In this document: positions 26,922 through 36,044 of the stretch, piece by piece
How positions within the stretch are numbered: the stretch's first letter is position 1
How the letters are laid out: the number at the start of each line of letters is the position of its first letter
Translations under genes and position numbers: made by a program
From: Roseburia hominis
GTDB lineage: Bacteria > Bacillota > Clostridia > Lachnospirales > Lachnospiraceae
NCBI GenBank assembly: GCA_040702975.1
Contig: CP159990.1
Span: 3,906,001-3,970,000, forward strand
Reading direction: 5' to 3'
DNA: 64,000 nt
The notes under the pieces: generated by a model
Seen by the model: only the letters and a program-made list of their open reading frames with translations
Told to the model about the DNA's origin: nothing
Databases searched by the model: none

Positions 26922-27907
26922 TGCTTCACCTCCGACCCCTTGTCATAACAAAAGCACCTCACACTATGTCCATTCGCCTGGTACAAATCCGGCTTTTGAT
27001 TCTTACATTTTCCGGTAGCTTCCGGACATCTCTCACAAAACCGGCAGCCTGTCGGCATATCCCACAAAGAAGGGACGGCTCCTTGAATCGAATACAATTT
27101 TTCCGTATCCATGTCCAAGCGCGGTATAGACGCCAGTAGCCCCCGCGTATATGGATGCTTTGGATCCGAAAAAATCTCTTCCGCAGAAGCATGCTCCACA
27201 ACTTCTCCCGCATACATGACCATAATCTCATCGGCCATCTCCGCCACAATTCCCATATCATGAGTAATCATAATAATAGACGTGTTTATACTTTTCTTCA
27301 ACTCCCGCATTAATTCCAATATCTGAGCCTGAATCGTAACATCCAGAGCAGTAGTAGGCTCATCCGCTATCAGAATCTCCGGTTGGCATGCCAAGGCCAT
27401 TGCTATCATCACCCGCTGTCTCATTCCTCCACTTAACTGATGCGGAAATGCTTTCATACGTTTCTGTGGTTCCGGAATTCCTACATTGATTAGCATCTCA
27501 CAGGCCATATTCCATGCTTCGCTTCTCGATACTTTTTGATGTACCCGAATAGTTTCCGAAATTTGTTTTCCAATAGTAAACACGGGGTTTAATGATGTCA
27601 TCGGATCCTGGAATATCATAGAAATTTCTTTTCCTCGAACCTTGCACATTTGACGATTACTCATTTTTGTCAAATCTTTTCCTTTAAACATAATTCTGGA
27701 TTCACTGTCAATATGAGCATTTTGTGCCGACAACAGCCCCATGATAGATAGTGATGTTACACTTTTTCCACAGCCGCTCTCACCTACGATTCCAAGTGTT
27801 TTCTTTTCCTTGAGCACAAAATCGACACCATTAACCGCAGTCACTAATCCCTTTTTCGTGTCAAAACTTACTTTCAGGTTCTGTACCTGAAGAACTGTTT
27901 TTTCCAT
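26918..27907 (-). CDS. Oligopeptide ABC transporter ATP-binding protein (DppD/OppD type)
   Basis: This ATPase has Walker [10 protein letters not shown], signature [15 protein letters not shown], Walker [13 protein letters not shown] and the C-terminal [15 protein letters not shown] motif. An ATG at 27937 overlaps the permease stop but has no RBS; AAGGAGG precedes ATG at 27907, giving 329 residues. It pairs with the DppF-like subunit as the heterodimeric motor. Confidence 0.94.
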   Translation of the reverse strand: MEKTVLQVQNLKVSFDTKKGLVTAVNGVDFVLKEKKTLGIVGESGCGKSVTSLSIMGLLSAQNAHIDSESRIMFKGKDLTKMSNRQMCKVRGKEISMIFQDPMTSLNPVFTIGKQISETIRVHQKVSRSEAWNMACEMLINVGIPEPQKRMKAFPHQLSGGMRQRVMIAMALACQPEILIADEPTTALDVTIQAQILELMRELKKSINTSIIMITHDMGIVAEMADEIMVMYAGEVVEHASAEEIFSDPKHPYTRGLLASIPRLDMDTEKLYSIQGAVPSLWDMPTGCRFCERCPEATGKCKNQKPDLYQANGHSVRCFCYDKGSEVKQ

Positions 27908-27933
27908 TCTTCCAAGTTCCTCCTTCCACCTAC

Positions 27934-28797
27934 TCATACTTGCATTTTCGGATCCAAAGCATCACGAAGCCCGTCTCCAAAAAAATTAAAACTCAAGACT
28001 GTAAGTAGTAATACAATTCCCGTCGGAACCCAAATCCATGGCTTTGCAGATAGAACCGTTATAGATTGAGCTGCATACAAAATATTACCCCATGAAGCCT
28101 GTGGCGGCTGCACCCCCATACCTAAAAAACTCAAAGAAGATTCCTGTAGGATTGCATTAGCGATTCCAAAAGTAAATGATACCAAAACAGGGGTAATCGC
28201 ATTGGGTAGAATATAGCGGGACATTATTTTAACATCTTTTGTTCCAATTGCTCTGGCTGCTTCTACATAATCTGACTCTCGTACCGAAAGTACTTTGCCA
28301 TATAACAGTCTGGCAGTGTTAGGCCACCCCATCACCCCAATCACAGCCGTAGCTGTACTTATAGATGGTCCCAGCACAGAAACTAAAACCATAATAAGCA
28401 CCATGGACGGCAACGACATAAAGACATCCGCCAATCTCATTATAATCATTTCCACAATGCCTCGATAATACCCCGCCAGCAATCCCAACGGTATCCCAAT
28501 CAACACAGAAATCATCGCCGAAGCAACACCGACAAGAAGTGACACTCTGCCTCCATAGATCAATCTTGCAAACACATCCCGCCCCACATCATCTGTTCCC
28601 AGAATATGCGCATCGCTTGGTGCTGCCGTAATTCCGGCAAGAAAATCAGATACATTCGGATTTAACTCCATAATCATCGGCAAAAAACTGACCACCAATA
28701 CTTCGAATATGATAAAAGCTATGCCGATTACTGCAAGTTTATGTCGAAAAAATCTTTCCACTACATCTCTAAAATAAGAATTCGTCTGTTTTTTCAT
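27934..28797 (-). CDS. Oligopeptide ABC transporter permease (DppC/OppC type)
   Basis: This integral membrane protein of about 287 residues has an N-terminal OppC helix, an extracytoplasmic loop with ILGTDDVGRDVFARLIYGGR, and the EAARAIGTKDVKIMSRYILPNA loop that docks on the ATPase. ATG at 28797 is preceded by AAGGTGG; an upstream in-frame GTG is less likely. It starts right after the DppB-like gene. Confidence 0.94.
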   Translation of the reverse strand: MKKQTNSYFRDVVERFFRHKLAVIGIAFIIFEVLVVSFLPMIMELNPNVSDFLAGITAAPSDAHILGTDDVGRDVFARLIYGGRVSLLVGVASAMISVLIGIPLGLLAGYYRGIVEMIIMRLADVFMSLPSMVLIMVLVSVLGPSISTATAVIGVMGWPNTARLLYGKVLSVRESDYVEAARAIGTKDVKIMSRYILPNAITPVLVSFTFGIANAILQESSLSFLGMGVQPPQASWGNILYAAQSITVLSAKPWIWVPTGIVLLLTVLSFNFFGDGLRDALDPKMQV

Positions 28798-28811
28798 AAC
28801 TTGCACCCACC

Positions 28812-29765
28812 TTATCGATAGCGAATTCTGGGATCCAGAATTCCATAGACTATATCTACGATAATGTTACCAAGTAAAACTGTCCCCGCAATAACAACTG
28901 TAACACCCATTATTGCCGGATAATCTCTTGCATTAATCGACAAAACCATTAAACTTCCCAATCCAGGCCAGCTAAACACCTGTTCTATAATAACTGCACC
29001 TCCTACCAGCAGAGGGAGCATCGTTCCAAGCTGTGTGACAATAGGAATCAACGAGTTTCGAAACGCATGGATAAAAACCACACTTTTTTCTCTTAACCCC
29101 TTAGCCCGCGCAGTTCTTATATAATCATCATTAAGCACTTCCAGCATACTGCTGCGGGTCTGTCGAATAAATACTCCCAACATCTGCAAAGATAAAACAC
29201 AAGATGGCAAAATCAGATGCGTAAGACAATCACTCATTTGCCGGCCTCCGGCATTGCTGTACATCCCTCCTGTGGGAAGTATACCTAGCTTAATTGCAAA
29301 CAAATAAATAACTATCAGTGCCATAAAAAAATTAGGAGAAGCAGCGCCCAAAAATGATAGGCCAGCCGAACAATAATCCCATACGGAATACGGCTTATAT
29401 GCAGCTAACAGCCCAAGCGGAATAGATACCACCAAAGCTATTATCGTTGCCGAAAGTGTCAAAAGCAGCGTAGGGCCCATTCTTTCTGCTACCATTTTAA
29501 GCACCGGCTCTGCTGTCCGATAAGAATAACCCAAATTCCCCTTTAAGCAATTTCCCAGCCATCTCAAGTACTGGATAATAACAGGTTGATCTAATCCATA
29601 TCTTGCAGTGACTTCATCAATAGTTTCCTGAGTGACATACGGATCCTGCAAAAGCATACTAAGAGGCGTTCCAGGCGCCAAAGTAGCAATATAATAAACT
29701 AATATTGTAATTCCAATGAAGATCGGAATCGTTAACAAAATTCTTTTTCCTATATATTTGAACAT
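28812..29765 (-). CDS. Oligopeptide ABC transporter permease (DppB/OppB type)
   Basis: This 317-residue permease has the OppB start (MFKYIGKRILLTIPIFIGI), GLDQPVIIQYLRWL, and a BPD_transp_1 domain with TARAKGLREKSVVFIHAFRNS. ATG at 29765 follows GGAGGGTG. It is the first structural gene of the transporter, about 65 bases downstream of the AraC regulator stop. Confidence 0.94.
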   Translation of the reverse strand: MFKYIGKRILLTIPIFIGITILVYYIATLAPGTPLSMLLQDPYVTQETIDEVTARYGLDQPVIIQYLRWLGNCLKGNLGYSYRTAEPVLKMVAERMGPTLLLTLSATIIALVVSIPLGLLAAYKPYSVWDYCSAGLSFLGAASPNFFMALIVIYLFAIKLGILPTGGMYSNAGGRQMSDCLTHLILPSCVLSLQMLGVFIRQTRSSMLEVLNDDYIRTARAKGLREKSVVFIHAFRNSLIPIVTQLGTMLPLLVGGAVIIEQVFSWPGLGSLMVLSINARDYPAIMGVTVVIAGTVLLGNIIVDIVYGILDPRIRYR

Positions 29766-29829
29766 CCAACACCCTCCTATAAATCTTTTTCAACCTTCCC
29801 ATCTTCATATTTGGATTGTGGGAAACTAC

Positions 29830-30723
29830 TTACACATCACGATATTGCTCCGGTGTCATTCCCGTAATTTTTTTAAAAGTTCTGGTCAGATTTTTGCCAT
29901 TTCCAAATCCGGTTGCAGATGCAATCGTCTGAATCGACTTTTCTCTTGTCCCTTCCGTTAAGAGTTCTTTCACTTTGTTTACCCGAACACATATAACATA
30001 TTCATAAGGTGCGACCCCCATAATCTGTTTAAATACTCTTGTAAAATGGTATTTTGACAAGTAGGAAATTTCACTAAGTTTCTCAAGAGTTATTTTTTCC
30101 TGATAATGTTTATGGATATATTCCACAGCCCTGCGGATATTTTCATTTTCAATCTTTCCCACTTCCTGCTCATATTTTGCAGAATGCATAACCATGTAGT
30201 TCAGAATATAAATCATATCGTTCGAAAAGCACATTCCAGAATTCACATTCATATCTCTTGCATAGATTTCCATTCCATAAATGCGAGCACAAATATCCCT
30301 TGCATTCTTTACATTAATGATGGCTACCTCACGACCATTAATTAACTTGTCATAAACAGCAGCTGAAGCTCCTTTAAATTTCACATAAATATATTCCCAT
30401 TTTTGACAATTTGGCGCCGTCCCATAAAGATGTTTCTGCTTATAATCAATTACAAGGAGATCGTATGGTGCAATTTCAAATTTTCTTTCTTTATAAGTCA
30501 TTACTCCTTTTCCCGATAAAGAAAGTATCAGCATATATCCATCAGTGTTCCAAAAATCTACAAAAAAGCCCTTATTCGCACTGTAATAACCCCAATGCAA
30601 TAATACAAACGGAAAATCTCCCAACATTCCATGAGGCGTACATACAGTCGTTCTCGATGTGTAACCTATATCAAGATTATGTTTTAATCCTTGATGCTCT
30701 ACATTATTACCCTGTGATTTCAT
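29830..30723 (-). CDS. AraC family transcriptional regulator
   Basis: The protein of about 297 residues has an N-terminal sugar/ligand-binding cupin-like domain (GYYSANKGFFVDFWNTDGY ... YDLLVIDYKQKHLYG) and a C-terminal double helix-turn-helix. The first HTH is ITLEKLSEISYLSKYHFTRVFKQ and the second SIQTIASATGFGNGKNLTRTFKK, ending GMTPEQYRDV. A TTG at 30738, overlapping the upstream gene and close to GAGGTGA, is an alternative start; I prefer ATG at 30723. It lies between the hydrolase-like gene and the transporter and very likely controls the cluster in response to its substrate. Confidence 0.9.
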   Translation of the reverse strand: MKSQGNNVEHQGLKHNLDIGYTSRTTVCTPHGMLGDFPFVLLHWGYYSANKGFFVDFWNTDGYMLILSLSGKGVMTYKERKFEIAPYDLLVIDYKQKHLYGTAPNCQKWEYIYVKFKGASAAVYDKLINGREVAIINVKNARDICARIYGMEIYARDMNVNSGMCFSNDMIYILNYMVMHSAKYEQEVGKIENENIRRAVEYIHKHYQEKITLEKLSEISYLSKYHFTRVFKQIMGVAPYEYVICVRVNKVKELLTEGTREKSIQTIASATGFGNGKNLTRTFKKITGMTPEQYRDV

Positions 30724-30724
30724 A

Positions 30725-31246
30725 TTATTTTTTCTCAATAATCACCTCACAATGGTCATCTCCATTGGCGAAAGTTGTGCTAAACGTACATTTAAGCCCC
30801 ATCGTATCCATGTGAGCATAATCCCCATGACAGGCAATCTCGCATAATTCCTTACATTTTTCTGTTGAAAGTCCAAGCTCCCGCCATGCATCAACCAATG
30901 CGCAGCGTCCCTGAAGGTGAACAATTGCCTTATCCTCCGTCAAAAATTCAAGTGTATTATGCATATGTTCCTGACAGTAATATTCAATTCCCAATGTAGC
31001 CGCTTCTGCAAAAGGCCTCACATCTCCCGGATGTCCATCCGTAAGATCTGGTTTCAGCTTGCCATAACTCCACAAGGCCCGATTACATATCTCTGTTGCC
31101 TTTTCTTTCCCCATCTCCTCAACCAACGTATCATAAAAACATACCAGATACCGCGCCCGTTCATGAACCGCTCTATCTACCGCTCTCATCACATATTCCC
31201 CATTATAAGACTTATTATCAAAGCCTGAATTTTCAATTTTTCTCAT
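30725..31246 (-). CDS. L-2-amino-thiazoline-4-carboxylic acid hydrolase-like protein
   Basis: This 173-residue protein starts with ATG at 31246 behind AAAGGAG. The C-terminal half carries a Cys/His pattern (LCEIACHGDYAHMDTMGLKC ... FANGDDHCEV) that I associate with the ATC hydrolase family; a named founding activity is ring opening of 2-amino-thiazoline-4-carboxylate to cysteine derivatives. In gut firmicutes such genes often sit beside Opp-type transporters and M20 peptidases, as here. The real substrate is uncertain. It heads the regulator-transporter-peptidase cluster. Confidence 0.65.
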   Translation of the reverse strand: MRKIENSGFDNKSYNGEYVMRAVDRAVHERARYLVCFYDTLVEEMGKEKATEICNRALWSYGKLKPDLTDGHPGDVRPFAEAATLGIEYYCQEHMHNTLEFLTEDKAIVHLQGRCALVDAWRELGLSTEKCKELCEIACHGDYAHMDTMGLKCTFSTTFANGDDHCEVIIEKK

Positions 31247-31398
31247 ATCATTTTTCTCCTTTCATTTTAAAAAATGGATTGTTTTTAATATGACTTCATT
31301 TAAGCACATCCCAGTTCCCATATGTTGCTGAACATGATATGAATATTGCTCAACTCGCCGGCATAATGTGAAGGATTTCCCGATCTGTTTGTTGCATT
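31247..31398. other. Upstream region of the transporter cluster
   Basis: This AT-rich gap should hold the promoter for the minus-strand cluster. No clear -35/-10 pair or operator was seen. Confidence 0.3.
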
Positions 31399-31725
31399 TC
31401 ATTTTTCATCCCAAATCACACAATGAATTCTTACTAATTTCTGCAAAACATGCACATCACAACAGCTTTCTTTGCGCAAATATTGCTCCTCTATAACAAT
31501 TTTTCCCCCTTCCACATTGTCTATGCAGTTTAATTTCTGAATCGGGTTTTCTGCAATCATGCCAAATACTGCCAATACTCTAAGGCTTCATAGTTTCAGA
31601 AATCCCGGTATATATACACTATGAGCATTTTTTACAAAATCGGGACCGGCGTATATGTCCATATGTTGCGGAATATCCTCCAGAGTTTTTCTTGCTGTAT
31701 AAGCAACATATGCTACATCCAAACC
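31399..31725 (-). pseudogene. Degenerate coding remnant, family not recognised
   Basis: One minus-strand frame reads as protein-like sequence from 31725 to 31399 with a single internal TGA. The upper part reads DVAYVAYTARKTLEDIPQHM and PDFVKNAHSVYIPGF; the lower part reads FGMIAENPIQKLNCIDN and GGKIVIEEQYLRKESC. No start codon or RBS is present at the head, where a TAG lies directly upstream. The composition looks coding on both sides of the stop, so I take it as a decayed fragment in the metabolic island. I could not assign a family. Confidence 0.4.
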
Positions 31726-31781
31726 CTATAATTAATTCGTCCTATAAAATCTCTTAAAAAATTTCTTCTCTTTTTTATCAA

Positions 31782-32744
31782 TCATTCTTCGTCACACCTC
31801 AGTTGCCCACTTATTTGATCTGTATATTCTGCATATGCAATACTGTCTTCCCATGAAACCTGTTTACAAAAAAGATCCCCCCTCATAATGCTCTCCTGCA
31901 CAGCACTAAATTCATACAAATAGCCCTGATCATTTTTCGGCAGCGGAAAACACAATAGTTCACATTTTCCGTTTTTGTTTAGCTCCAGCCGATCCGGACA
32001 CAAAAAACGTGGTATTTTTATATAACCTTCTGATCCATATATTTCAGCAGTCAATGGCAACTTAAGATCAACACCACAGAGTACATTAACCAACACTCCA
32101 TTAAGACACTTAGCCGTAAGACTATACCTGATATCCGTTTTTTCCCTCATAACAATATGACATTTTGGTTCTATTCCTTTTAATCCCAACACAGCTTTTA
32201 ATATTACAGCTGGATATATACTCATTCCCGTGACACTGCCACCTACAGGTGCAGGCTTAAAAATACGTTCTTCTGGTGCATAGTCTATGCCAAGACCAAA
32301 GTTTACCGTTACAGCCTGCAAACTTCCAATTTCTCCTATCGATATTAATTCCTGCAATTTTTGATATGCAGGAAAAAAGCATGTCCATACAGCTTCGCAC
32401 AGAAATACACCCCTCGCTTTTGCTGCCTTAATCATATTCCGTGTCTGTTCCGCATTGATTCCCATAGGTTTTTCACAAACCACATGCTTACCATAAGCAA
32501 TTGCCAACATAACATTTTCATAATGCAGAGGATGTATTGTAGCAACATAAACTACTTGGACATCTGGATCTTTCATCATTTTTTCGTAGTCATCATACCA
32601 TCGTTCGATGCCATGTTCCCGGGCAAACTGTTCTGAATTTGACCTTGATGCGATTGCAATAATCCGCGAATGTTCCAGTTTTTTTATACTGCCTATGACG
32701 GCGCTGGCTATTCCGCCTGCACCAACAATTCCCCAGTTCAACAT
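31782..32744 (-). CDS. Gfo/Idh/MocA family oxidoreductase
   Basis: This 320-residue protein has an N-terminal Rossmann fold (WGIVGAGGIASAVIGS) and the family motif VVCEKPMGINAEQ with the Lys-Pro pair near residue 95. The C-terminal beta-sheet domain follows, with SVTGMSIYPAVILKA where dehydrogenases of the family often have a GG..D/H motif. Members oxidise or epimerise sugars and inositols with NAD(P). AGGAGG precedes ATG at 32744. It is in the same orientation as the sugar/peptide cluster and may be its upstream member, but the pseudogene lies between. Confidence 0.88.
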   Translation of the reverse strand: MLNWGIVGAGGIASAVIGSIKKLEHSRIIAIASRSNSEQFAREHGIERWYDDYEKMMKDPDVQVVYVATIHPLHYENVMLAIAYGKHVVCEKPMGINAEQTRNMIKAAKARGVFLCEAVWTCFFPAYQKLQELISIGEIGSLQAVTVNFGLGIDYAPEERIFKPAPVGGSVTGMSIYPAVILKAVLGLKGIEPKCHIVMREKTDIRYSLTAKCLNGVLVNVLCGVDLKLPLTAEIYGSEGYIKIPRFLCPDRLELNKNGKCELLCFPLPKNDQGYLYEFSAVQESIMRGDLFCKQVSWEDSIAYAEYTDQISGQLRCDEE

Positions 32745-32960
32745 TTCAATATCCTCCTCACTATTAAATGCCAGTAACTATAAATACAATCATTATATTT
32801 AATGTTTTTTCTCACTTTTTTCTATGCCGCCATTATAACATACGCATTAAATACATATGATGCTATTTAATTCCCCATTGTTGCTCATTAATACCACCAA
32901 TTTGAAAGGCAAACCGAAAACCAAACAAACAAAAGCCAAAGCTCTCCCTCATTTTAGGGG

Positions 32961-32989
32961 TGCACAATTCTCAGAAGATATGATATAAT
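32961..32989 (+). promoter_or_regulatory. Promoter of purC
   Basis: An extended -10 (TGATATAAT, 32981-32989) with TGCACA at 32961-32966, 17 bases upstream. It lies about 30 bases before the purC start. No PurR box or purine riboswitch was seen. Confidence 0.65.
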
Positions 32990-33021
32990 GTCCGCATAAA
33001 TTACATAGGGAGGCCATACCA

Positions 33022-33894
33022 ATGAGCATTGAAATGAAACCTGTAAAAGAGGGAAAAGTCCGTGAGATCTATGATAACGGCGACAGCCTGATCATGGTTG
33101 CAACTGACCGTATCAGTTGTTTTGATGTCATCTTAAACAATAATGTAACGAAAAAAGGAACCGTACTGACCCAGATGTCCAAATTCTGGTTCGATATGAC
33201 AGAGGATATTCTTCCGAATCATATGATTTCGGTCGATGTAAAAGATATGCCGGAATTCTTCCAGCAGCCGAAGTTCGACGGCAACAGTATGATGTGTAAA
33301 AAGCTGAACATGCTGCCGATCGAGTGCATCGTGCGCGGCTACATCACAGGAAGCGGCTGGGCAAGCTACAAGGAAAACGGCACAGTCTGCGGCATCAAGC
33401 TGCCGGAAGGACTGAAAGAGTCTGACAAGCTGCCGGAGCCGATCTACACTCCGTCTACCAAGGCAGAGATTGGCGACCACGACGAAAATATTTCCTATGA
33501 ACAGAGCATCACACACCTGGAGAAATATTTCCCGGGAAAAGGCGAGGAATACGCTTCCAAGCTGCGTGACGCTACTATCGCGCTCTACAAGAAATGTGCA
33601 GACTACGCGCTGAGTCGCGGCATCATCATCGCAGATACCAAATTTGAGTTTGGTCTCGACGAAGAAGGCAACCTGGTAATCGGTGACGAGATGCTGACAC
33701 CGGACAGCTCCCGTTTCTGGCCGGCTGAAGGCTATGAACCGGGACACGGACAGCCCTCCTTCGACAAGCAGTTTGCCCGCGACTGGCTAAAAGCAAATCC
33801 GGATAACGACTGGACTCTGCCGAAAGAGATCGTTGATAAAACTATCGGTAAATACCTTCAGGCTTACGAGCTTCTTACAGGAGAAAAACTGTAA
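33022..33894 (+). CDS. purC: Phosphoribosylaminoimidazole-succinocarboxamide (SAICAR) synthase
   Basis: This 290-residue enzyme joins aspartate to CAIR with ATP in purine synthesis. Visible SAICAR synthetase landmarks are KEGKVREIYDNGDSLIMVATDR, ECIVRGYITGSGWASY, ADTKFEFGLDEEGNLVIGDE and MLTPDSSRFWPAEGYEPG. ATG at 33022 follows GGGAGG. It stands alone rather than in a pur operon, with its own promoter and terminator. Length and motifs fit the longer, eukaryote/clostridial-type PurC. Confidence 0.96.
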   Translation: MSIEMKPVKEGKVREIYDNGDSLIMVATDRISCFDVILNNNVTKKGTVLTQMSKFWFDMTEDILPNHMISVDVKDMPEFFQQPKFDGNSMMCKKLNMLPIECIVRGYITGSGWASYKENGTVCGIKLPEGLKESDKLPEPIYTPSTKAEIGDHDENISYEQSITHLEKYFPGKGEEYASKLRDATIALYKKCADYALSRGIIIADTKFEFGLDEEGNLVIGDEMLTPDSSRFWPAEGYEPGHGQPSFDKQFARDWLKANPDNDWTLPKEIVDKTIGKYLQAYELLTGEKL

Positions 33895-33911
33895 AGTATG
33901 CATGGCAATTA

Positions 33912-33960
33912 AATTAACAAAACCTCGACTCATAAAAACTGGGCCGAGGTTTTGTTAATT
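33912..33960. terminator. Bidirectional terminator between purC and pgsA
   Basis: A perfect 16-bp stem (33912-33927 with 33945-33960) carries an AAAAC/GTTTT end on both strands. It serves purC on the plus strand and the CDP-alcohol transferase gene on the minus strand. Confidence 0.85.
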
Positions 33961-34011
33961 AGTGCAAATACTCATGTAAATAGCAGGCACCGATATATCC
34001 TCTATATCGCA

Positions 34012-34575
34012 TCAACTCTGGTGCTTTTTCAGAAGGCTTACGAACAACCGCATATACATATTAAACGCAAATAAAATAAATCCGCCGCTTACAAATATCA
34101 TAATTTCCGCCACTCTTTCAGGAATCTGCGGGAAAACGATGAGAAATAGCATGACCACATAAAATACAGCCGTACTCAATTTACCATACCATTTTGCTCC
34201 GCCATTTACTCCGGTCTTCCAAATCACAAATCCACCGCTCACAGCCACAGTAATCTCTTTAATCAAAAATAACACCAGAACCGGCAGAATGGCCGGATAT
34301 CTCGACACCATACAAATCAACAGGATAATCTGCGTCAGCTTGTCCGCGATCGGATCCAGAATCTTGCCCAATTCCGTCACCATATCGAACCGCCGGGCGA
34401 TCTTTCCGTCCAACGCGTCCGACACCGCCGACACCAGAAGAATCACATTCAAATAAATCTGCTGATTCTCCATCTCTCTAAAAAATATAGCAAGAAATGC
34501 AAACGCCAAAACAATCCGCAATGCGCTAAGCACATTCGGAATTGTAAATACCTTCGCTTTCTTTTTCTCTTCCAT
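34012..34575 (-). CDS. pgsA: CDP-alcohol phosphatidyltransferase (CDP-diacylglycerol-glycerol-3-phosphate type)
   Basis: This 187-residue integral membrane enzyme starts with ATG at 34575 behind GAGGTG; an upstream GTG start is less likely. The family signature DALDGKIARRFDMVTELGKI plus LDPIADK gives the Asp-Gly-Ala-Arg/Gly/Asp-Asp metal site near residues 57-83. Hydrophobic helices fill the rest. The length fits PgsA, which makes phosphatidylglycerol phosphate. A related substrate (for example in cardiolipin synthesis) cannot be excluded. Confidence 0.87.
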   Translation of the reverse strand: MEEKKKAKVFTIPNVLSALRIVLAFAFLAIFFREMENQQIYLNVILLVSAVSDALDGKIARRFDMVTELGKILDPIADKLTQIILLICMVSRYPAILPVLVLFLIKEITVAVSGGFVIWKTGVNGGAKWYGKLSTAVFYVVMLFLIVFPQIPERVAEIMIFVSGGFILFAFNMYMRLFVSLLKKHQS

Positions 34576-34804
34576 ATTATAAGCACCTCTTCTTATCACT
34601 CCAGAACCTTTCCTGTTCTTCCGTTAATCTATCTAAAATTTCTGTCTCTATCTACTTCCATGTCCCAAATTTCTCTGCAAATTTTTTCTACGTACCATTA
34701 TACCCATTCTACGCCTTTGTCGTCTACACACTGTCACAAAAATTTATTCAATTTAAGAAATTTGAAACATATTTTAGAATAACAAGCCTCGGAATTACAC
34801 TGAA

Positions 34805-34829
34805 AGACAGAGGAAAAGATTCCTCTGCC
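34805..34829 (-). terminator. Weak terminator after rtcB
   Basis: GACAGAGGAA pairs with TTCCTCTGCC directly past the rtcB stop on the minus strand, followed by TCTTTC rather than a strong T run. Confidence 0.45.
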
Positions 34830-36044
34830 TTAATCAGAAGCCTTAAAATTGTAAACAGGTTTCATTACGTCAATGACATCCACCGACTCTCTGATCACAT
34901 CAATGATGTCCTCAAGGGATTTGTATGCCATCGGCGCCTCATCCAATGTATTTTCATTAATAGAAGTGGTATACACTCCCTTCATAGTTTCTCGGTATTC
35001 CTCCATGCTGAGGTTTTCTTTCGCCTTTGTTCTGGACATGAGCCTTCCGGCCCCGTGAGGTGCAGAATAATTCCATTCCGGATTCCCCTTTCCAACTGCG
35101 AGAACGCTTCCATCCCTCATATTTATGGGAATCAGCACTTTCTCTCCACTGTGGGCAGCTATTGCGCCTTTCCGTAAAATCATCTCATCTGTATCAATGT
35201 AATTGTGGATGGTGTGAAACGCCTCGCCCCCAGTCATACCGGTTCTCTCCAGAATCATCTCCGCCATTTTCTCTCTGTTTCGTCTTGCAAATGCCTGACA
35301 AATCTCAACATCATGAAGGTAATCCTCAAGATATTTGCCGGATAAATAGCAAAGATCCTCCGGCATACTTGCCTCAGCCTCATATACCTGGAAGTGAAGC
35401 TGTTTTAACGCCTCTTGTATCTCGCTCCTGCGCCCCTGCTCCTTGTAGGTTCTGATAATCTCATCACGTTTTTCCAGATATTCCCCATAGCCTCTGTCCA
35501 GATTGACTGCCAGCTTCTGGTAAAGCTCCGCAACCTGCTTACCAAGATTTCTTGAACCAGAGTGAATAATCAAATACTTCGTGCCATCTGCAGCCTCATC
35601 AATCTCTATAAAATGATTGCCGCCACCCAGCGTTCCAAGCGACCTCTCTAATCTTTTGGTATCTTTCAACTCCCTGTAACATGCAAGCCTGGTCAGATCA
35701 AAACGCTCCTGGCGTCCTTCCCAAACATTCTTTCCTGACGGAATATCATGTGCAGATTCGTCGACCTTTTCAAAATCAATATCCGTCTTACCAAGATTTA
35801 CCGTGTACATACCGCAGCCGATATCAACTCCGACCACATTGGGAACGGCCTTGTCCGTAATTGTCATTGTAGTTCCAATAGTGCAGCCTTTTCCAGAATG
35901 CACATCCGGCATGATACGAACCCTGGCGCCTTCTGTCATAGGATAATCACACATGCGTCTGATCTGCTCTATCGCCTCGTCCTCTACCACTTTTGCGTAG
36001 CAGATGGCTGTATTTACTTTTCCTTTTATCTCAATTAAATCCAT
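34830..36044 (-). CDS. rtcB: RtcB family RNA-splicing ligase
   Basis: This 404-residue protein joins 2',3'-cyclic phosphate or 3'-phosphate RNA ends to 5'-OH ends using GTP and manganese. Visible RtcB features are MPDVHSGKGCTIGTT, NVVGVDIGCGMY with the metal Cys, LGGGNHFIEI, and the guanylated His in APHGAGRLMSR. It belongs to the shorter RtcB2-like group common in firmicutes. No archease, RtcA or RtcR gene is beside it; the isolated setting suggests tRNA or rRNA repair after ribotoxin damage. Confidence 0.93.
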   Translation of the reverse strand: MDLIEIKGKVNTAICYAKVVEDEAIEQIRRMCDYPMTEGARVRIMPDVHSGKGCTIGTTMTITDKAVPNVVGVDIGCGMYTVNLGKTDIDFEKVDESAHDIPSGKNVWEGRQERFDLTRLACYRELKDTKRLERSLGTLGGGNHFIEIDEAADGTKYLIIHSGSRNLGKQVAELYQKLAVNLDRGYGEYLEKRDEIIRTYKEQGRRSEIQEALKQLHFQVYEAEASMPEDLCYLSGKYLEDYLHDVEICQAFARRNREKMAEMILERTGMTGGEAFHTIHNYIDTDEMILRKGAIAAHSGEKVLIPINMRDGSVLAVGKGNPEWNYSAPHGAGRLMSRTKAKENLSMEEYRETMKGVYTTSINENTLDEAPMAYKSLEDIIDVIRESVDVIDVMKPVYNFKASD

